In this document: positions 26,663-34,645 of the stretch, piece by piece
Position numbering within the stretch: position 1 is the first letter of the stretch
Layout of the letters: every line of letters starts with the position of its first letter
Source: Herbaspirillum huttiense
GTDB lineage: Bacteria > Pseudomonadota > Gammaproteobacteria > Burkholderiales > Burkholderiaceae_D
Direction: 5' to 3'
Assembly (NCBI RefSeq): GCF_004367745.1
Contig: NZ_CP037993.1
Span: 4,960,001 to 5,024,000, forward strand
DNA: 64,000 nt
Translations under genes and position numbers: made by a program
Notes under the pieces: model-generated
Seen by the model: the letters and a program-made list of their open reading frames with translations, nothing else
What the model was told of the DNA's origin: nothing
Databases searched by the model: none

Positions 26663-29416
26663 ATGCCCTCACCCTCGCCGAATGATTCACCACGCTCCCA
26701 AGCGCGCATCACGCAGCATCGCCGGCTGCTCCAGCTGGACTCGACACTCGGGCCGGACGTCCTCTTGCCACAACGGCTCATCGCCACCGAGCGACTCAAT
26801 GACGGCTACGAAGTCACCCTCGATCTGCTGAGCACGCACACCGGCATCGCGCTGGAGCAGTTGATTGCTCAGCCAGTCACGCTGTGGATCCGGCAGCATG
26901 ACGGCGATACCCTGCCCTGGCATGGCTACGTGCATACCGCAAAACGCCTGGGCAGTGACGGCGAGATCGATTTCTGCCAGCTCACGTTTTCTCCCTGGCT
27001 GCATTTCCTGCGCTTTCGCAAGGACGCGCGTATCTGGCAGGACAAGCGGACCGAGGACATCCTCGCTGACGTCTTCAACAACCATCCGCAAGCACGCGGC
27101 CATTACCGTTTTGTCCTTGAACGAACTTACGTCCCGCGATCCTACTGCACGCAGTACGAAACCGACTGGCATTTCGTCCAGCGCCTGATGGAAGAGGAAG
27201 GCTGGTTCGCCCATCACGAGCAGCGGGAAGATGGCAGCGGTCACGTTCTGGTCATCACCGACAACACCTGGAACCTGCCCGGCCCGCCCCAGCAAGGCAT
27301 CGCCTTCCACGGTGCTGGCCCCCGCGACGAGCTCGACAAGATCCTGCATTGGAGCGCCAGCCGCACGCTTTCCTCCAAGACATGGCGGGGCCGCAGCGAC
27401 GACTACAAAGCGCCTCGCATGCAAAAGGAGGCCGAAGAACAGGTGATGCCCGAATACGGCCACCTGCCCGCGCAGCTGGAGATGTATGAGTACACCGGCG
27501 CGTACAGTTTCAGGCTGCAGGAACAGGGCAATCGCCAGGCCGACCTGCAGGTGGAACAGTGGGAGTCTTCCATGCAGCGCTACGCTGCCGTCTCGGGCGT
27601 GCGCAATCTGGCTTGCGGGCGCTGGTTCAGGCTGGAAGACCATCCCCGGCATCGGACAGAGCCGGACGGGGAACGCCAGTTCGTCATCCTGGCCATCGAC
27701 TGGTTCATCGAGAACAATCTTCCCCTGTCGCATCAGGCGCTGGATTTTCCGGGCAGCCTGAGCACTGCGCTGGCGGCCTTCAAGGAGTATATCCGGCGCG
27801 AGCGGCAAGTTGACGAAACGGACAACGAACACACCGGCCATTGCTTCAACCGCTTTGAGGTACAGCGCCGCAAGCTGCCGTTTCGTGCTGCACGCTCGCA
27901 TGCCAGGCCGGTCATGCTGCCGCAGACGGCCATCGTCGTGGGGCCGGCCAGTGAGGAGGTCTATACCGATCATCTCGATCGCATCAAGGTCCAGTTCCGC
28001 TGGGACCGGATCAATCCCGGCAGCGAGGCGGCGTCATGCTGGGTGCGGGTGAGCTATCCCAATGCCGGCCAGTCCTGGGGTGCCATCCAGGTGCCGCGCA
28101 TCGGACAGGAAGTCATTGTCTCCTTCCTCAACGGCGACCCGGACCGGCCGGTCGTGACCGGGCGCTTGTTCAATGGGGAGCAACGCCCGCAGTGGCATAC
28201 CAACGGTAGGCTCTCGGGCATGAAGTCCAAGGAATTCGGCGGCACCGGCTTCAACCAGATGGTGATGGACGACACCCCTGAGCAGAACCGGATTCATCTC
28301 TACAGCACCCATACCCATGCGCAATTGAATCTCGGCTACATGGTCAGCCAGACGGGCAACGAACGTGGCGGCTTCTTCGGCAGCGGCTTCGCCCTCAGCA
28401 CCGATGCCTACGGTGCCATCGTCACGCACAAGGGCTTGTACATCAGCACCTATGGACGGCCAGGCGCACAGGGAACACAACTCGATGCCAGCGAGGCTAG
28501 CGGCCAGCTGAAGGCCGGTGCATCCCTCAGCCGGACCCTGTCGGAGACGGCAGCGAAAGCTGGTGCGGAACCTTTGGCGGGACATGAGTCATTGCGCGAC
28601 TTCGCCGATGCCACGCAGGCGGATTACGAGGATCCGTCGCAAGCGCAGGCCAATCGCTTCAAGCAAGCCATTCTGCTGGCGGCCTCCCCGGATGGCATTG
28701 GCCTGACTACGCCCAAAGGCGTGCACACGCATGCTGGTGCCGAAATCACGCTCTCATCAGGAACGGATACCAGCATCGCCGCCGGAAAGAGCCTGCTGGC
28801 CAGCGTGGCCGAGAAGATCAGCCTGTTCGCCTTCAAGGCCGGGATCAAGCTGTTCTCCGCCAAGGGCAAGGTGGAGGTGCAGGCGCAGAGCGACGATCTG
28901 GATCTCATTGCGGAGAAGGTGGCCCGGCTGCTGTCAACGAGCGGACGCGTAGAGATTCATGCGAGAGACGAGGTGATGATTTCGGCAGGAGGATCGTTCG
29001 TCCAAATCAACGCGTCAGGGATCACGCAAGGTACACCGGGGAAATGGGAAGCCAAGGCCTCCGTGCATTCGATGCCTGGTCCAGAGCGACAATCATTCGC
29101 CATGCCGCACATATCAAAGCCGACTATCGAGAAATCCGATCTGGAATTCAGGCATCTCACTGACTGGGGCGAGCCCTTGGCCGGTGCTGTCTACAAGGCA
29201 GTCCTCAGCGATGGAAGCATCCGCAAAGGAACTCTGGATGAAAAGGGAATCGCGCGCCTCAGCGGGGTACCGCCGGGCAGCAATGCCAAGATTGAATACA
29301 GCTATCAAACGCTGCAGGCTGAATCCAAGGTAGGCACGGACATGCATGACGACCTAAGTGAATTGCTGGGTTGGACACCCAAGCTAGTCAGCACGGACAA
29401 GAAAGGCAACCCATGA
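26663..29416 (+). CDS. vgrG: Type VI secretion system tip protein VgrG
   Basis: 917-residue T6SS spike subunit. It has the gp27-like N-terminal half (about residues 20-400; LLPQRLIATERLNDGYEV, GIALEQLIAQPVTLWI, FHYRFVLERTYVPRSYCTQ-type stretch), the gp5/OB-fold segment from about 420 (VVGPASEEVYTDHLDRIKV, WVRVSYPNAGQSWGAIQVPR) and a DUF2345-type beta-helix region (about 630-780; EKISLFAFKAGIKLFS, VEVQAQSDDLDLIAEK). A C-terminal extension (about 826-917; LTDWGEPLAGAVYKAVLSDG) resembles a transthyretin-like adaptor fold that binds cargo. The ATG at 26663 is chosen over a TTG at 26459. Its stop overlaps the effector gene by ATGA (29413-29416), which ties the cargo to this spike. No other T6SS structural genes are in the window, so this is a satellite vgrG island. 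Confidence 0.92.
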   Translation: MPSPSPNDSPRSQARITQHRRLLQLDSTLGPDVLLPQRLIATERLNDGYEVTLDLLSTHTGIALEQLIAQPVTLWIRQHDGDTLPWHGYVHTAKRLGSDGEIDFCQLTFSPWLHFLRFRKDARIWQDKRTEDILADVFNNHPQARGHYRFVLERTYVPRSYCTQYETDWHFVQRLMEEEGWFAHHEQREDGSGHVLVITDNTWNLPGPPQQGIAFHGAGPRDELDKILHWSASRTLSSKTWRGRSDDYKAPRMQKEAEEQVMPEYGHLPAQLEMYEYTGAYSFRLQEQGNRQADLQVEQWESSMQRYAAVSGVRNLACGRWFRLEDHPRHRTEPDGERQFVILAIDWFIENNLPLSHQALDFPGSLSTALAAFKEYIRRERQVDETDNEHTGHCFNRFEVQRRKLPFRAARSHARPVMLPQTAIVVGPASEEVYTDHLDRIKVQFRWDRINPGSEAASCWVRVSYPNAGQSWGAIQVPRIGQEVIVSFLNGDPDRPVVTGRLFNGEQRPQWHTNGRLSGMKSKEFGGTGFNQMVMDDTPEQNRIHLYSTHTHAQLNLGYMVSQTGNERGGFFGSGFALSTDAYGAIVTHKGLYISTYGRPGAQGTQLDASEASGQLKAGASLSRTLSETAAKAGAEPLAGHESLRDFADATQADYEDPSQAQANRFKQAILLAASPDGIGLTTPKGVHTHAGAEITLSSGTDTSIAAGKSLLASVAEKISLFAFKAGIKLFSAKGKVEVQAQSDDLDLIAEKVARLLSTSGRVEIHARDEVMISAGGSFVQINASGITQGTPGKWEAKASVHSMPGPERQSFAMPHISKPTIEKSDLEFRHLTDWGEPLAGAVYKAVLSDGSIRKGTLDEKGIARLSGVPPGSNAKIEYSYQTLQAESKVGTDMHDDLSELLGWTPKLVSTDKKGNP

Positions 29417-30045
29417 GCCGGCGCGATTCAGAAGATCCAAAAGTACAAGGCATCCTTGATGAAGCCTGGCAGCAGGTGGTCGGCGGTATGGATTGGATGA
29501 AGTCCGTTTTCTTAGGCGAATTCGTCGATCATCGCCCCCTTTCTGCGGTAGTGGCGGACATGTTGATCAGCTTCGTTCCAGGCGTGGTCATCGTTACCAG
29601 CGCAAGAGATGCAGTGGCCGTCATTATTCGCATGGCGAGCCATCCTGAGAAGCGCGAGGAATTGATGGAGTGGGTACTGCTATGTGCCTGCCTGATCGTC
29701 ATTGCCCTACCGCTGGCAATGGCCGCTGGAGGTGCGCTTGCCGCTGGTGTGGGAGCCATCATTGGAGGACTGGCCGGATCGGAGCTGGGAGCAGCACTAC
29801 GCGCGGTCATGCTGCTCCTGATCAAGGAAGCCTCCAAACTGCTGGAACTGATCCAGTTTCTGCAGAAGTTCGTCAAGGGCGACGTCATGAAATTTCTGCG
29901 CGAAGTCAAATTCGCGCGCTATGAAAAATCGTTGCTTGCTGTGGTACGGAAGTTGATTGGACAATTGGTTTCGATGGTCACGGCCTTGCGAGTACATCTG
30001 GAAAGCATTCGCTATTTCGACTCGGTAAAAAACGTTATCTCATAA
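29413..30045 (+). CDS. Truncated T6SS effector, N-terminal module only (Tre1-N-like, no toxin domain)
   Basis: 210-residue protein that starts on the vgrG stop (ATGA). It opens with RRDSEDPKVQGILDEAWQQV, then a conserved region with a hydrophobic Ala/Gly-rich segment (residues 86-124; VLLCACLIVIALPLAMAAG, AGVGAIIGGLAGSELGAALR), and basic helices up to the end (KSLLAVVRKLIGQLVSMV). I recall this block as the N-terminal module of large T6SS effectors in Burkholderiales and Pseudomonas that carry different C-terminal toxins, including the Tre1-type ADP-ribosyltransferase N-domain (DUF6861). Here a stop comes right after YFDSVKNVIS, where full proteins carry on for several hundred residues. So no toxin domain exists. 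It may be a decayed effector. Family assignment is from memory. Confidence 0.68.
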   Translation: MSRRDSEDPKVQGILDEAWQQVVGGMDWMKSVFLGEFVDHRPLSAVVADMLISFVPGVVIVTSARDAVAVIIRMASHPEKREELMEWVLLCACLIVIALPLAMAAGGALAAGVGAIIGGLAGSELGAALRAVMLLLIKEASKLLELIQFLQKFVKGDVMKFLREVKFARYEKSLLAVVRKLIGQLVSMVTALRVHLESIRYFDSVKNVIS

Positions 30046-30092
30046 AGAGCCACCTTATCTGGATAGCGTATTAAGAAAATTGGAGATATAAA

Positions 30093-30569
30093 TTGAATAG
30101 AAAAACCATCGTACTTACGCAATTTGATGCCACGGTTCAATTACTTCAGGTCGATCTTCTTACCTTAGAAAGAAAGCTCATCCCCGCAGCGAAAATTGAT
30201 TCCAGCAAGATCTGCTTTGGTTTTTTTGAAATAGAAAGCGAGTCCCCTACCCTGAACACGGTAGCGCTATTCGCCACGCCAGAAGGTCCAGTAATGCTAC
30301 TTAACGATCGGCTCTATCCGCTCTCTTTAGGAAAAACAAAAATAAAAATATCAGATGAGGGAAAACACACTCATTTCCGCGTTTTTCATGAGAACCAACA
30401 TATCTTTGGAATGTTCATGGAGCCAAAATTCGGGATCGGACTACACCCGTATAGCAACGAGCGCGAAGACATCGATTTCTATTATTGGTTAAGCACGAAG
30501 GTAGGAAATCCAGATTTCTATTCAACCTATACAAGAGAAATCGTGTACTGCGATCTGGACGACGAATAA
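30093..30569 (+). CDS. Hypothetical AT-rich protein, possible T6SS immunity protein
   Basis: 158-residue soluble protein starting at a TTG with a good ribosome site (TTGGAGAT, GGAG 7 bp upstream). No recognisable domain. It is acidic near its end (YSNEREDIDFYYWLSTK, IVYCDLDDE) and lacks signal and membrane segments. Base composition is clearly more AT-rich than the neighbours (for example AAAACAAAAATAAAAATATC), suggesting recent acquisition. Place right behind the effector stub, 47 bp after its stop, is where immunity genes sit in VgrG islands, so an immunity role is inferred from position only. Confidence 0.7.
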   Translation: MNRKTIVLTQFDATVQLLQVDLLTLERKLIPAAKIDSSKICFGFFEIESESPTLNTVALFATPEGPVMLLNDRLYPLSLGKTKIKISDEGKHTHFRVFHENQHIFGMFMEPKFGIGLHPYSNEREDIDFYYWLSTKVGNPDFYSTYTREIVYCDLDDE

Positions 30570-30573
30570 GGTC

Positions 30574-30807
30574 GTGGCGAAAAACAGATATCTCCGCTAT
30601 GAGGAATCGCGCGGGGGTGAAGGCATCAGCAACCCTTTGATCGACGTTGAAATGAATGTAGGCACGCGCAAACCAGAACCTGATCCCGATGCCCCCAACG
30701 AGCATGAGTATCCGCCCATCCTCTCTCCCAGCCTGAGTGACGCCGAAGCCATCCACCTGTGGGATAAGGTCCTCCCGACGCTACGCACACTCCCCGGCGC
30801 ATTCTGA
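30574..30807 (+). CDS. Small hypothetical protein in the vgrG island
   Basis: 77-residue open frame starting at a GTG 5 bp after the previous stop, ATAAGG being its possible ribosome site. The sequence is polar (YLRYEESRGGEGISNPLIDVE, then KPEPDPDAPNEHEYPPILSPS) and ends in an amphipathic helix (AEAIHLWDKVLPTLRTLPG). I recognise no domain. It could be a short immunity or adaptor protein, or a fragment of a longer gene. Its tight placement between the preceding gene and the PAAR gene is the main support. Confidence 0.45.
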   Translation: MAKNRYLRYEESRGGEGISNPLIDVEMNVGTRKPEPDPDAPNEHEYPPILSPSLSDAEAIHLWDKVLPTLRTLPGAF

Positions 30808-30836
30808 TCGTGCCCCCTCCTCAAAGAAAGCCACGC

Positions 30837-31103
30837 ATGCCACTGCCCATCATCCGTCTCGGCGACTCCACTTCCCATGGCGGCAAAGTGATCTCCGCCT
30901 CTCCCACCCATACCCTCCGCGGCATCGGCATTGCCCGTGTCGGGGACCTTGTCAGTTGTCCCAGGGAAGGGCATGGCACTAATCCGATCATCGAGGGGGC
31001 GCCGACCTGGCTGATCGGTGATCGCATGGTCGCCCTGCAAGGGCATCATGCGGCCTGCGGGTGCAGCCTCATTTCCAGCCTGGCCACGGCCTCCTATGGC
31101 TGA
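30837..31103 (+). CDS. PAAR domain-containing protein
   Basis: 88-residue PAAR protein that caps the VgrG spike of the T6SS. It shows the typical repeats: DSTSHGGKVISASPTHTLRG, the Gly-rich turns ARVGDLVSCPREGHG, and IIEGAPTWLIGDRMVALQGHHAACGCSL with Cys/His residues that bind zinc at the tip (SCP, HH, CGC). It contains nothing beyond the PAAR core, so it is a spike cap with no fused toxin. An in-frame GTG at 30810 could add nine residues. It ends the vgrG island. Confidence 0.88.
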   Translation: MPLPIIRLGDSTSHGGKVISASPTHTLRGIGIARVGDLVSCPREGHGTNPIIEGAPTWLIGDRMVALQGHHAACGCSLISSLATASYG

Positions 31104-31352
31104 CAGCCAGCGCTGCAAGTTCGGACCAAGGCAACATTTGCGCATATCCGCCCTGAAAATTGCACTCACGCCACGCTTCCCACCTTTTCCTGCCCCTTTT
31201 TGACGCACCATTGCCCGCCAACACCCCCGGGCGGTTTACAATGCCGCCTGCAAAAAAATCCCCCCGAGTTTCACCCAAGCAACACCGCCCGCCGCGCTAC
31301 CCGCTCGTCTGTCCCTGTTGCCCCAAACCATTCCAGACAAGGAAATCAAGCA

Positions 31353-32165
31353 ATGATCAAGATGTTCTCCCGCCACGCCCGTACGCTGGCACTGACCGCC
31401 GGCTTCGTCGGCATGCTGGGCCTGGCCGCCTGCGGCAAGCAGGAAGACAAGAGCGCCGCCGCCCCGGCGCCGCAAGCCGCAGCCGCGCGTGTCTACGTGG
31501 TCGGCGTGGAATCGGCCTACGCCCCCTTCTCCTCGGAAAACGAACAGAAGGACGTGGTCGGTTTCGACATCGACGTCATGAAGGCCCTGGCCAAGAAGAT
31601 CGGCATCGAAGTCAAGTTCGTACCGACGCCCTTCGAAGGCTTCTTCAATTTCCTGGCACAAGGTGACCGCGACCTGCTGATCTCGGCCATCACCATCACC
31701 GATGAACGCAAGAAGTCGGTGGCCTTCTCCGAGCCCTACTTCGTGGCCACCCAGACCATCGCCCTGCCGGCCGCCGACACCAAGGTCAGCAAGATGGACG
31801 ACCTGAAGCCCCTGACCGTCGGTACCCAGAGCGCCACCTCCGGCGACGAGCTGGTGCAGCAGGTGCTGGGCAAGAACAGCGCCAAGATCAAGCGCTTCGA
31901 CTCCACCCCGCTGGCCCTGAAGGAACTGGAAAGCGGTGGCGTCGACGCCGTCGTGGCCGATGAACCGGTGGTCAAGAACTACATCGCCAACAACCCCAAC
32001 AGCAAGCTGCGTACCGTGACCGATCCCAGCTTCCCCAAGGAAGACTACGGCATCGCCGTGCGCAAGGATGATCCGGAACTGCTGGCCAAGATCAACAAGG
32101 GCCTGGCCGACATGAAGGCCGATGGCAGCTTCGCCGCCATCAGCGCACAATACTTCGGCAAGTAA
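31353..32165 (+). CDS. Amino-acid ABC transporter substrate-binding lipoprotein
   Basis: 270-residue periplasmic solute-binding protein of the amino-acid family (SBP_bac_3). The signal peptide ends in a lipobox LAAC (GLAACGKQEDKS), so the protein is probably tethered by lipid. The family motifs are GVESAYAPFSSENEQKDVVGFDIDVMKALAK and RDLLISAITITDERKKSVAFSEPYF, then VDAVVADEPVVKNYI. The substrate cannot be given; the general pattern fits polar or basic amino acids. The ATG at 31353 has an AAGGAAATC ribosome site. It is followed 101 bp later by the permease gene, but no ATPase gene is in reach. Confidence 0.9.
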   Translation: MIKMFSRHARTLALTAGFVGMLGLAACGKQEDKSAAAPAPQAAAARVYVVGVESAYAPFSSENEQKDVVGFDIDVMKALAKKIGIEVKFVPTPFEGFFNFLAQGDRDLLISAITITDERKKSVAFSEPYFVATQTIALPAADTKVSKMDDLKPLTVGTQSATSGDELVQQVLGKNSAKIKRFDSTPLALKELESGGVDAVVADEPVVKNYIANNPNSKLRTVTDPSFPKEDYGIAVRKDDPELLAKINKGLADMKADGSFAAISAQYFGK

Positions 32166-32266
32166 GCCCTGCCCGGCGCAAGGCCGGCAGCTCATCAGGA
32201 CGGCGGCATCTGCCGCCGTCCTGTCTTTCCAGAAACTGATTTTTACAACCACCAATCGAGTCCGAC

Positions 32267-33010
32267 ATGGATTTCCGCTGGAGCATCATCCAAGGCTACG
32301 CGCCACTGTTCGCCAAGGGCGTCCTCATGACCTTGCAGGTGTCGCTGATCAGTATCCTGATCGGCACCGTGATCGGCTTGCTGGTGGGCATGCTGCGCCT
32401 GGCCGACCTGCAGCACGGTCCGTGGAAGTGGCCGCTGAAGCTGCTGCGCTGGCTGGCCAGCTTCTACGTCGCCTTCTTCCGTGGCACGCCGCTGTTCGTG
32501 CAGATCATGCTGATCCACTTCGCGGTGATGCCGCTGCTGGTGCAACAGGAACATGGCCTCTTCATCACCGGTGAACTGGCGCGCACCATCAAGCAGGACT
32601 ATGGTGCCTTCCTCTCCGGCACGGTCGCGCTGTCGCTCAATGCGGGAGCCTATATTTCGGAAATCTTCCGCGCCGGCATCCAGTCCATCGAACGCGGCCA
32701 GTCCTATGCCGCCGCCAGCCTCGGCATGAACTACGGGCTCACGATGCGCTACGTGGTGCTGCCGCAGGCGTTTCGCCGCATGCTGCCGCCGCTGGGCAAC
32801 GAAGCCATCACGCTGTTGAAGGATTCCTCGCTGGTCTCGGCCATCGGCCTGGCCGAACTGGCCTATGCCGCGCGCACCGTGGCGGGCACGTATGCCCGTT
32901 ACTGGGAGCCGTATATCACCATCTCCATCCTGTATTTCTCCATGACCATCTGCCTGGCGCTGGTGGTGGCCCGTCTGGAAAACAAGTACAGCGCGCCGCA
33001 TCGCCGCTGA
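32267..33010 (+). CDS. Amino-acid ABC transporter permease
   Basis: 247-residue inner-membrane permease of the HisM/GlnP family with five to six hydrophobic segments (for example VLMTLQVSLISILIGTVIGLLVGML). The family motif (EAA loop) reads EIFRAGIQSIERGQSYAAASLGMNYG. The C-terminus ends in FSMTICLALVVARLENKYS. It pairs with the binding protein just upstream. A transporter normally has an ATPase gene too; none is here, so a distant one must serve it. Confidence 0.92.
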   Translation: MDFRWSIIQGYAPLFAKGVLMTLQVSLISILIGTVIGLLVGMLRLADLQHGPWKWPLKLLRWLASFYVAFFRGTPLFVQIMLIHFAVMPLLVQQEHGLFITGELARTIKQDYGAFLSGTVALSLNAGAYISEIFRAGIQSIERGQSYAAASLGMNYGLTMRYVVLPQAFRRMLPPLGNEAITLLKDSSLVSAIGLAELAYAARTVAGTYARYWEPYITISILYFSMTICLALVVARLENKYSAPHRR

Positions 33011-33077
33011 CCGATTTGCCCGCCGATCCGCAGCGATCAGCGGGAAGCGCGTGCGCTGCTCGCAGGCGGGCGGTATC

Positions 33078-34394
33078 ATGCCGCGCATGACATCGATGCA
33101 CACTCTCCCCCAACTCGCTCCCGGCAGCCGCCGCGTGGCCGTGATCGGCGCCGGTCCGGCCGGCCTGATGGCCGCCGAAGTCCTGGCCGCACAAGGCGCC
33201 GCCGTGGACGTCTACGACGCCATGCCCTCGGCCGGCCGCAAATTCCTGCTGGCCGGACGCGGCGGCATGAACATCACGCACTCCGAACCGCAACCCGACT
33301 TCCTGCCGCGCTATGGCCATCGCCGTGAACAGGTCGCGCCCTTCGTACGCCGCTTCGACGCCGACCAGTTGCGCGCATGGATACACGGCCTGGGCATCGA
33401 GACCTTCGTGGGCAGCTCGGGCCGCGTCTTCCCGCGCGAGATGAAGGCCGCGCCGCTCTTGCGCGCCTGGCTGCATCGCCTGCGCGAAGCCGGCGTGCGC
33501 TTCCACATGCGCCATCGCTGGGTGGGCTGGCAGGAGGACGGCGCGCTGCGCTTTGCCCATCCTGACGGCCACACCGATGTGCAAGCCGATGCCGTGGTGC
33601 TGGCTCTGGGCGGCGCCAGCTGGCCGCGCCTGGGTTCGGATGGCAGCTGGGTGCCGCTGCTGCAAGACCGCCAGGTCGAGGTCGCACCGCTGCTGCCCTC
33701 CAACTGCGGCTTCGAGCTGGACTGGAGCGAACATTTCCGCAGCCGCTTCGCGGGCGAACCGGTCAAGCCGGTGGTGGCCAGCACGGCACTGCCCAGCGGC
33801 GGCGTGCAGAATCGCCGCGGCGAATTCATCATCACCGCCGAAGGCATCGAAGGCAGCCTGGTCTATGCCATGTCCTCGGCCTTGCGCGACACCATCGCCG
33901 CAGAAGGCGCGGCGCGTCTCTACCTGGACCTGCTGCCCGACTGGCCGCTGGAAAAAGTGGAAGCCGAACTGGCCCATCCGCGTGGTGCGCGTTCGCTCTC
34001 CAGCCACCTGCAAAGCCGCCTGCATCTCAAGGGCGTGAAGGCCGGACTGCTGCGCGAGCTGGTCAGCAAGGACGACTTCGCCGACATGGGCAAGCTGGCG
34101 CGCGCCATCAAGGCCCTGCCGCTGACCGTGCTGCGCACGCGTCCCATCGCCGAAGCCATCAGCAGCGCCGGTGGCGTCAGCTTCGAGGCGCTCGATGATG
34201 CGCTGATGCTGCGTGCCCTGCCGGGCGTGTTCTGCGCCGGCGAGATGCTGGACTGGGAAGCGCCCACCGGCGGCTACCTGCTTACCGCCTGCTTTGCCAC
34301 CGGGCGCGCCGCTGCGGCCGGTGCCTTGCATTGGCTCATCAGTGATGACCGCGCTGCCAGCCTGAGCAACTCTTCCAAGGAACAACACAAGTGA
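33078..34394 (+). CDS. NAD(P)/FAD-dependent oxidoreductase (TIGR03862 / HI0933-like)
   Basis: 438-residue flavoprotein. The FAD-binding Rossmann motif is VAVIGAGPAGLMAAEVLAAQGA (near residue 23), then SAGRKFLLAGRGGMNITHSE, which is the family hallmark (ArG-GlyGlyxNxTxxE type). Also present are PREMKAAPLLRAWL, ALGGASWPRLGSDGSWVPLL and, at the C-terminus, GVFCAGEMLDWEAPTGGYLLTACFATGRAAA, where the second dinucleotide site lies. The exact reaction is unknown. Starts at 33078, 33087 and 33096 are all possible. The stop overlaps the slyX GTG start (GTGA), so translation is coupled. Confidence 0.88.
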   Translation: MPRMTSMHTLPQLAPGSRRVAVIGAGPAGLMAAEVLAAQGAAVDVYDAMPSAGRKFLLAGRGGMNITHSEPQPDFLPRYGHRREQVAPFVRRFDADQLRAWIHGLGIETFVGSSGRVFPREMKAAPLLRAWLHRLREAGVRFHMRHRWVGWQEDGALRFAHPDGHTDVQADAVVLALGGASWPRLGSDGSWVPLLQDRQVEVAPLLPSNCGFELDWSEHFRSRFAGEPVKPVVASTALPSGGVQNRRGEFIITAEGIEGSLVYAMSSALRDTIAAEGAARLYLDLLPDWPLEKVEAELAHPRGARSLSSHLQSRLHLKGVKAGLLRELVSKDDFADMGKLARAIKALPLTVLRTRPIAEAISSAGGVSFEALDDALMLRALPGVFCAGEMLDWEAPTGGYLLTACFATGRAAAAGALHWLISDDRAASLSNSSKEQHK

Positions 34395-34600
34395 CCCAAG
34401 ACGACCGCCTCATCGATCTGGAAATGAAACTCGCCCATCAGGAACACCTGCTGGACGAACTGAACCAGACCGTCTATCGCCAGGAAAAGAAGATCGAGGA
34501 ACTGGACATGCTGCTGCATGCCCTGGCCAAGCGCTTCAAGGAATTGTCCGACACCAGCCAGGACCGCGCCGCCGCCAACGAGAAGCCGCCGCATTACTGA
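34391..34600 (+). CDS. slyX: SlyX family protein
   Basis: 69-residue coiled-coil protein of the SlyX family; the function is not known. It shows MTQDDRLIDLEMKLAHQEHLLDELNQTV and VYRQEKKIEELDMLLHALAKRFKEL, both heptad-like, followed by a short disordered tail (EKPPHY). It starts on a GTG overlapping the preceding stop by 4 bp. Length matches the family (about 72). Confidence 0.85.
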   Translation: MTQDDRLIDLEMKLAHQEHLLDELNQTVYRQEKKIEELDMLLHALAKRFKELSDTSQDRAAANEKPPHY

Positions 34601-34645
34601 TCGCGCCGCTTCCGCTTCCGCTTTTTCTTCGCTGCACGCACCACC

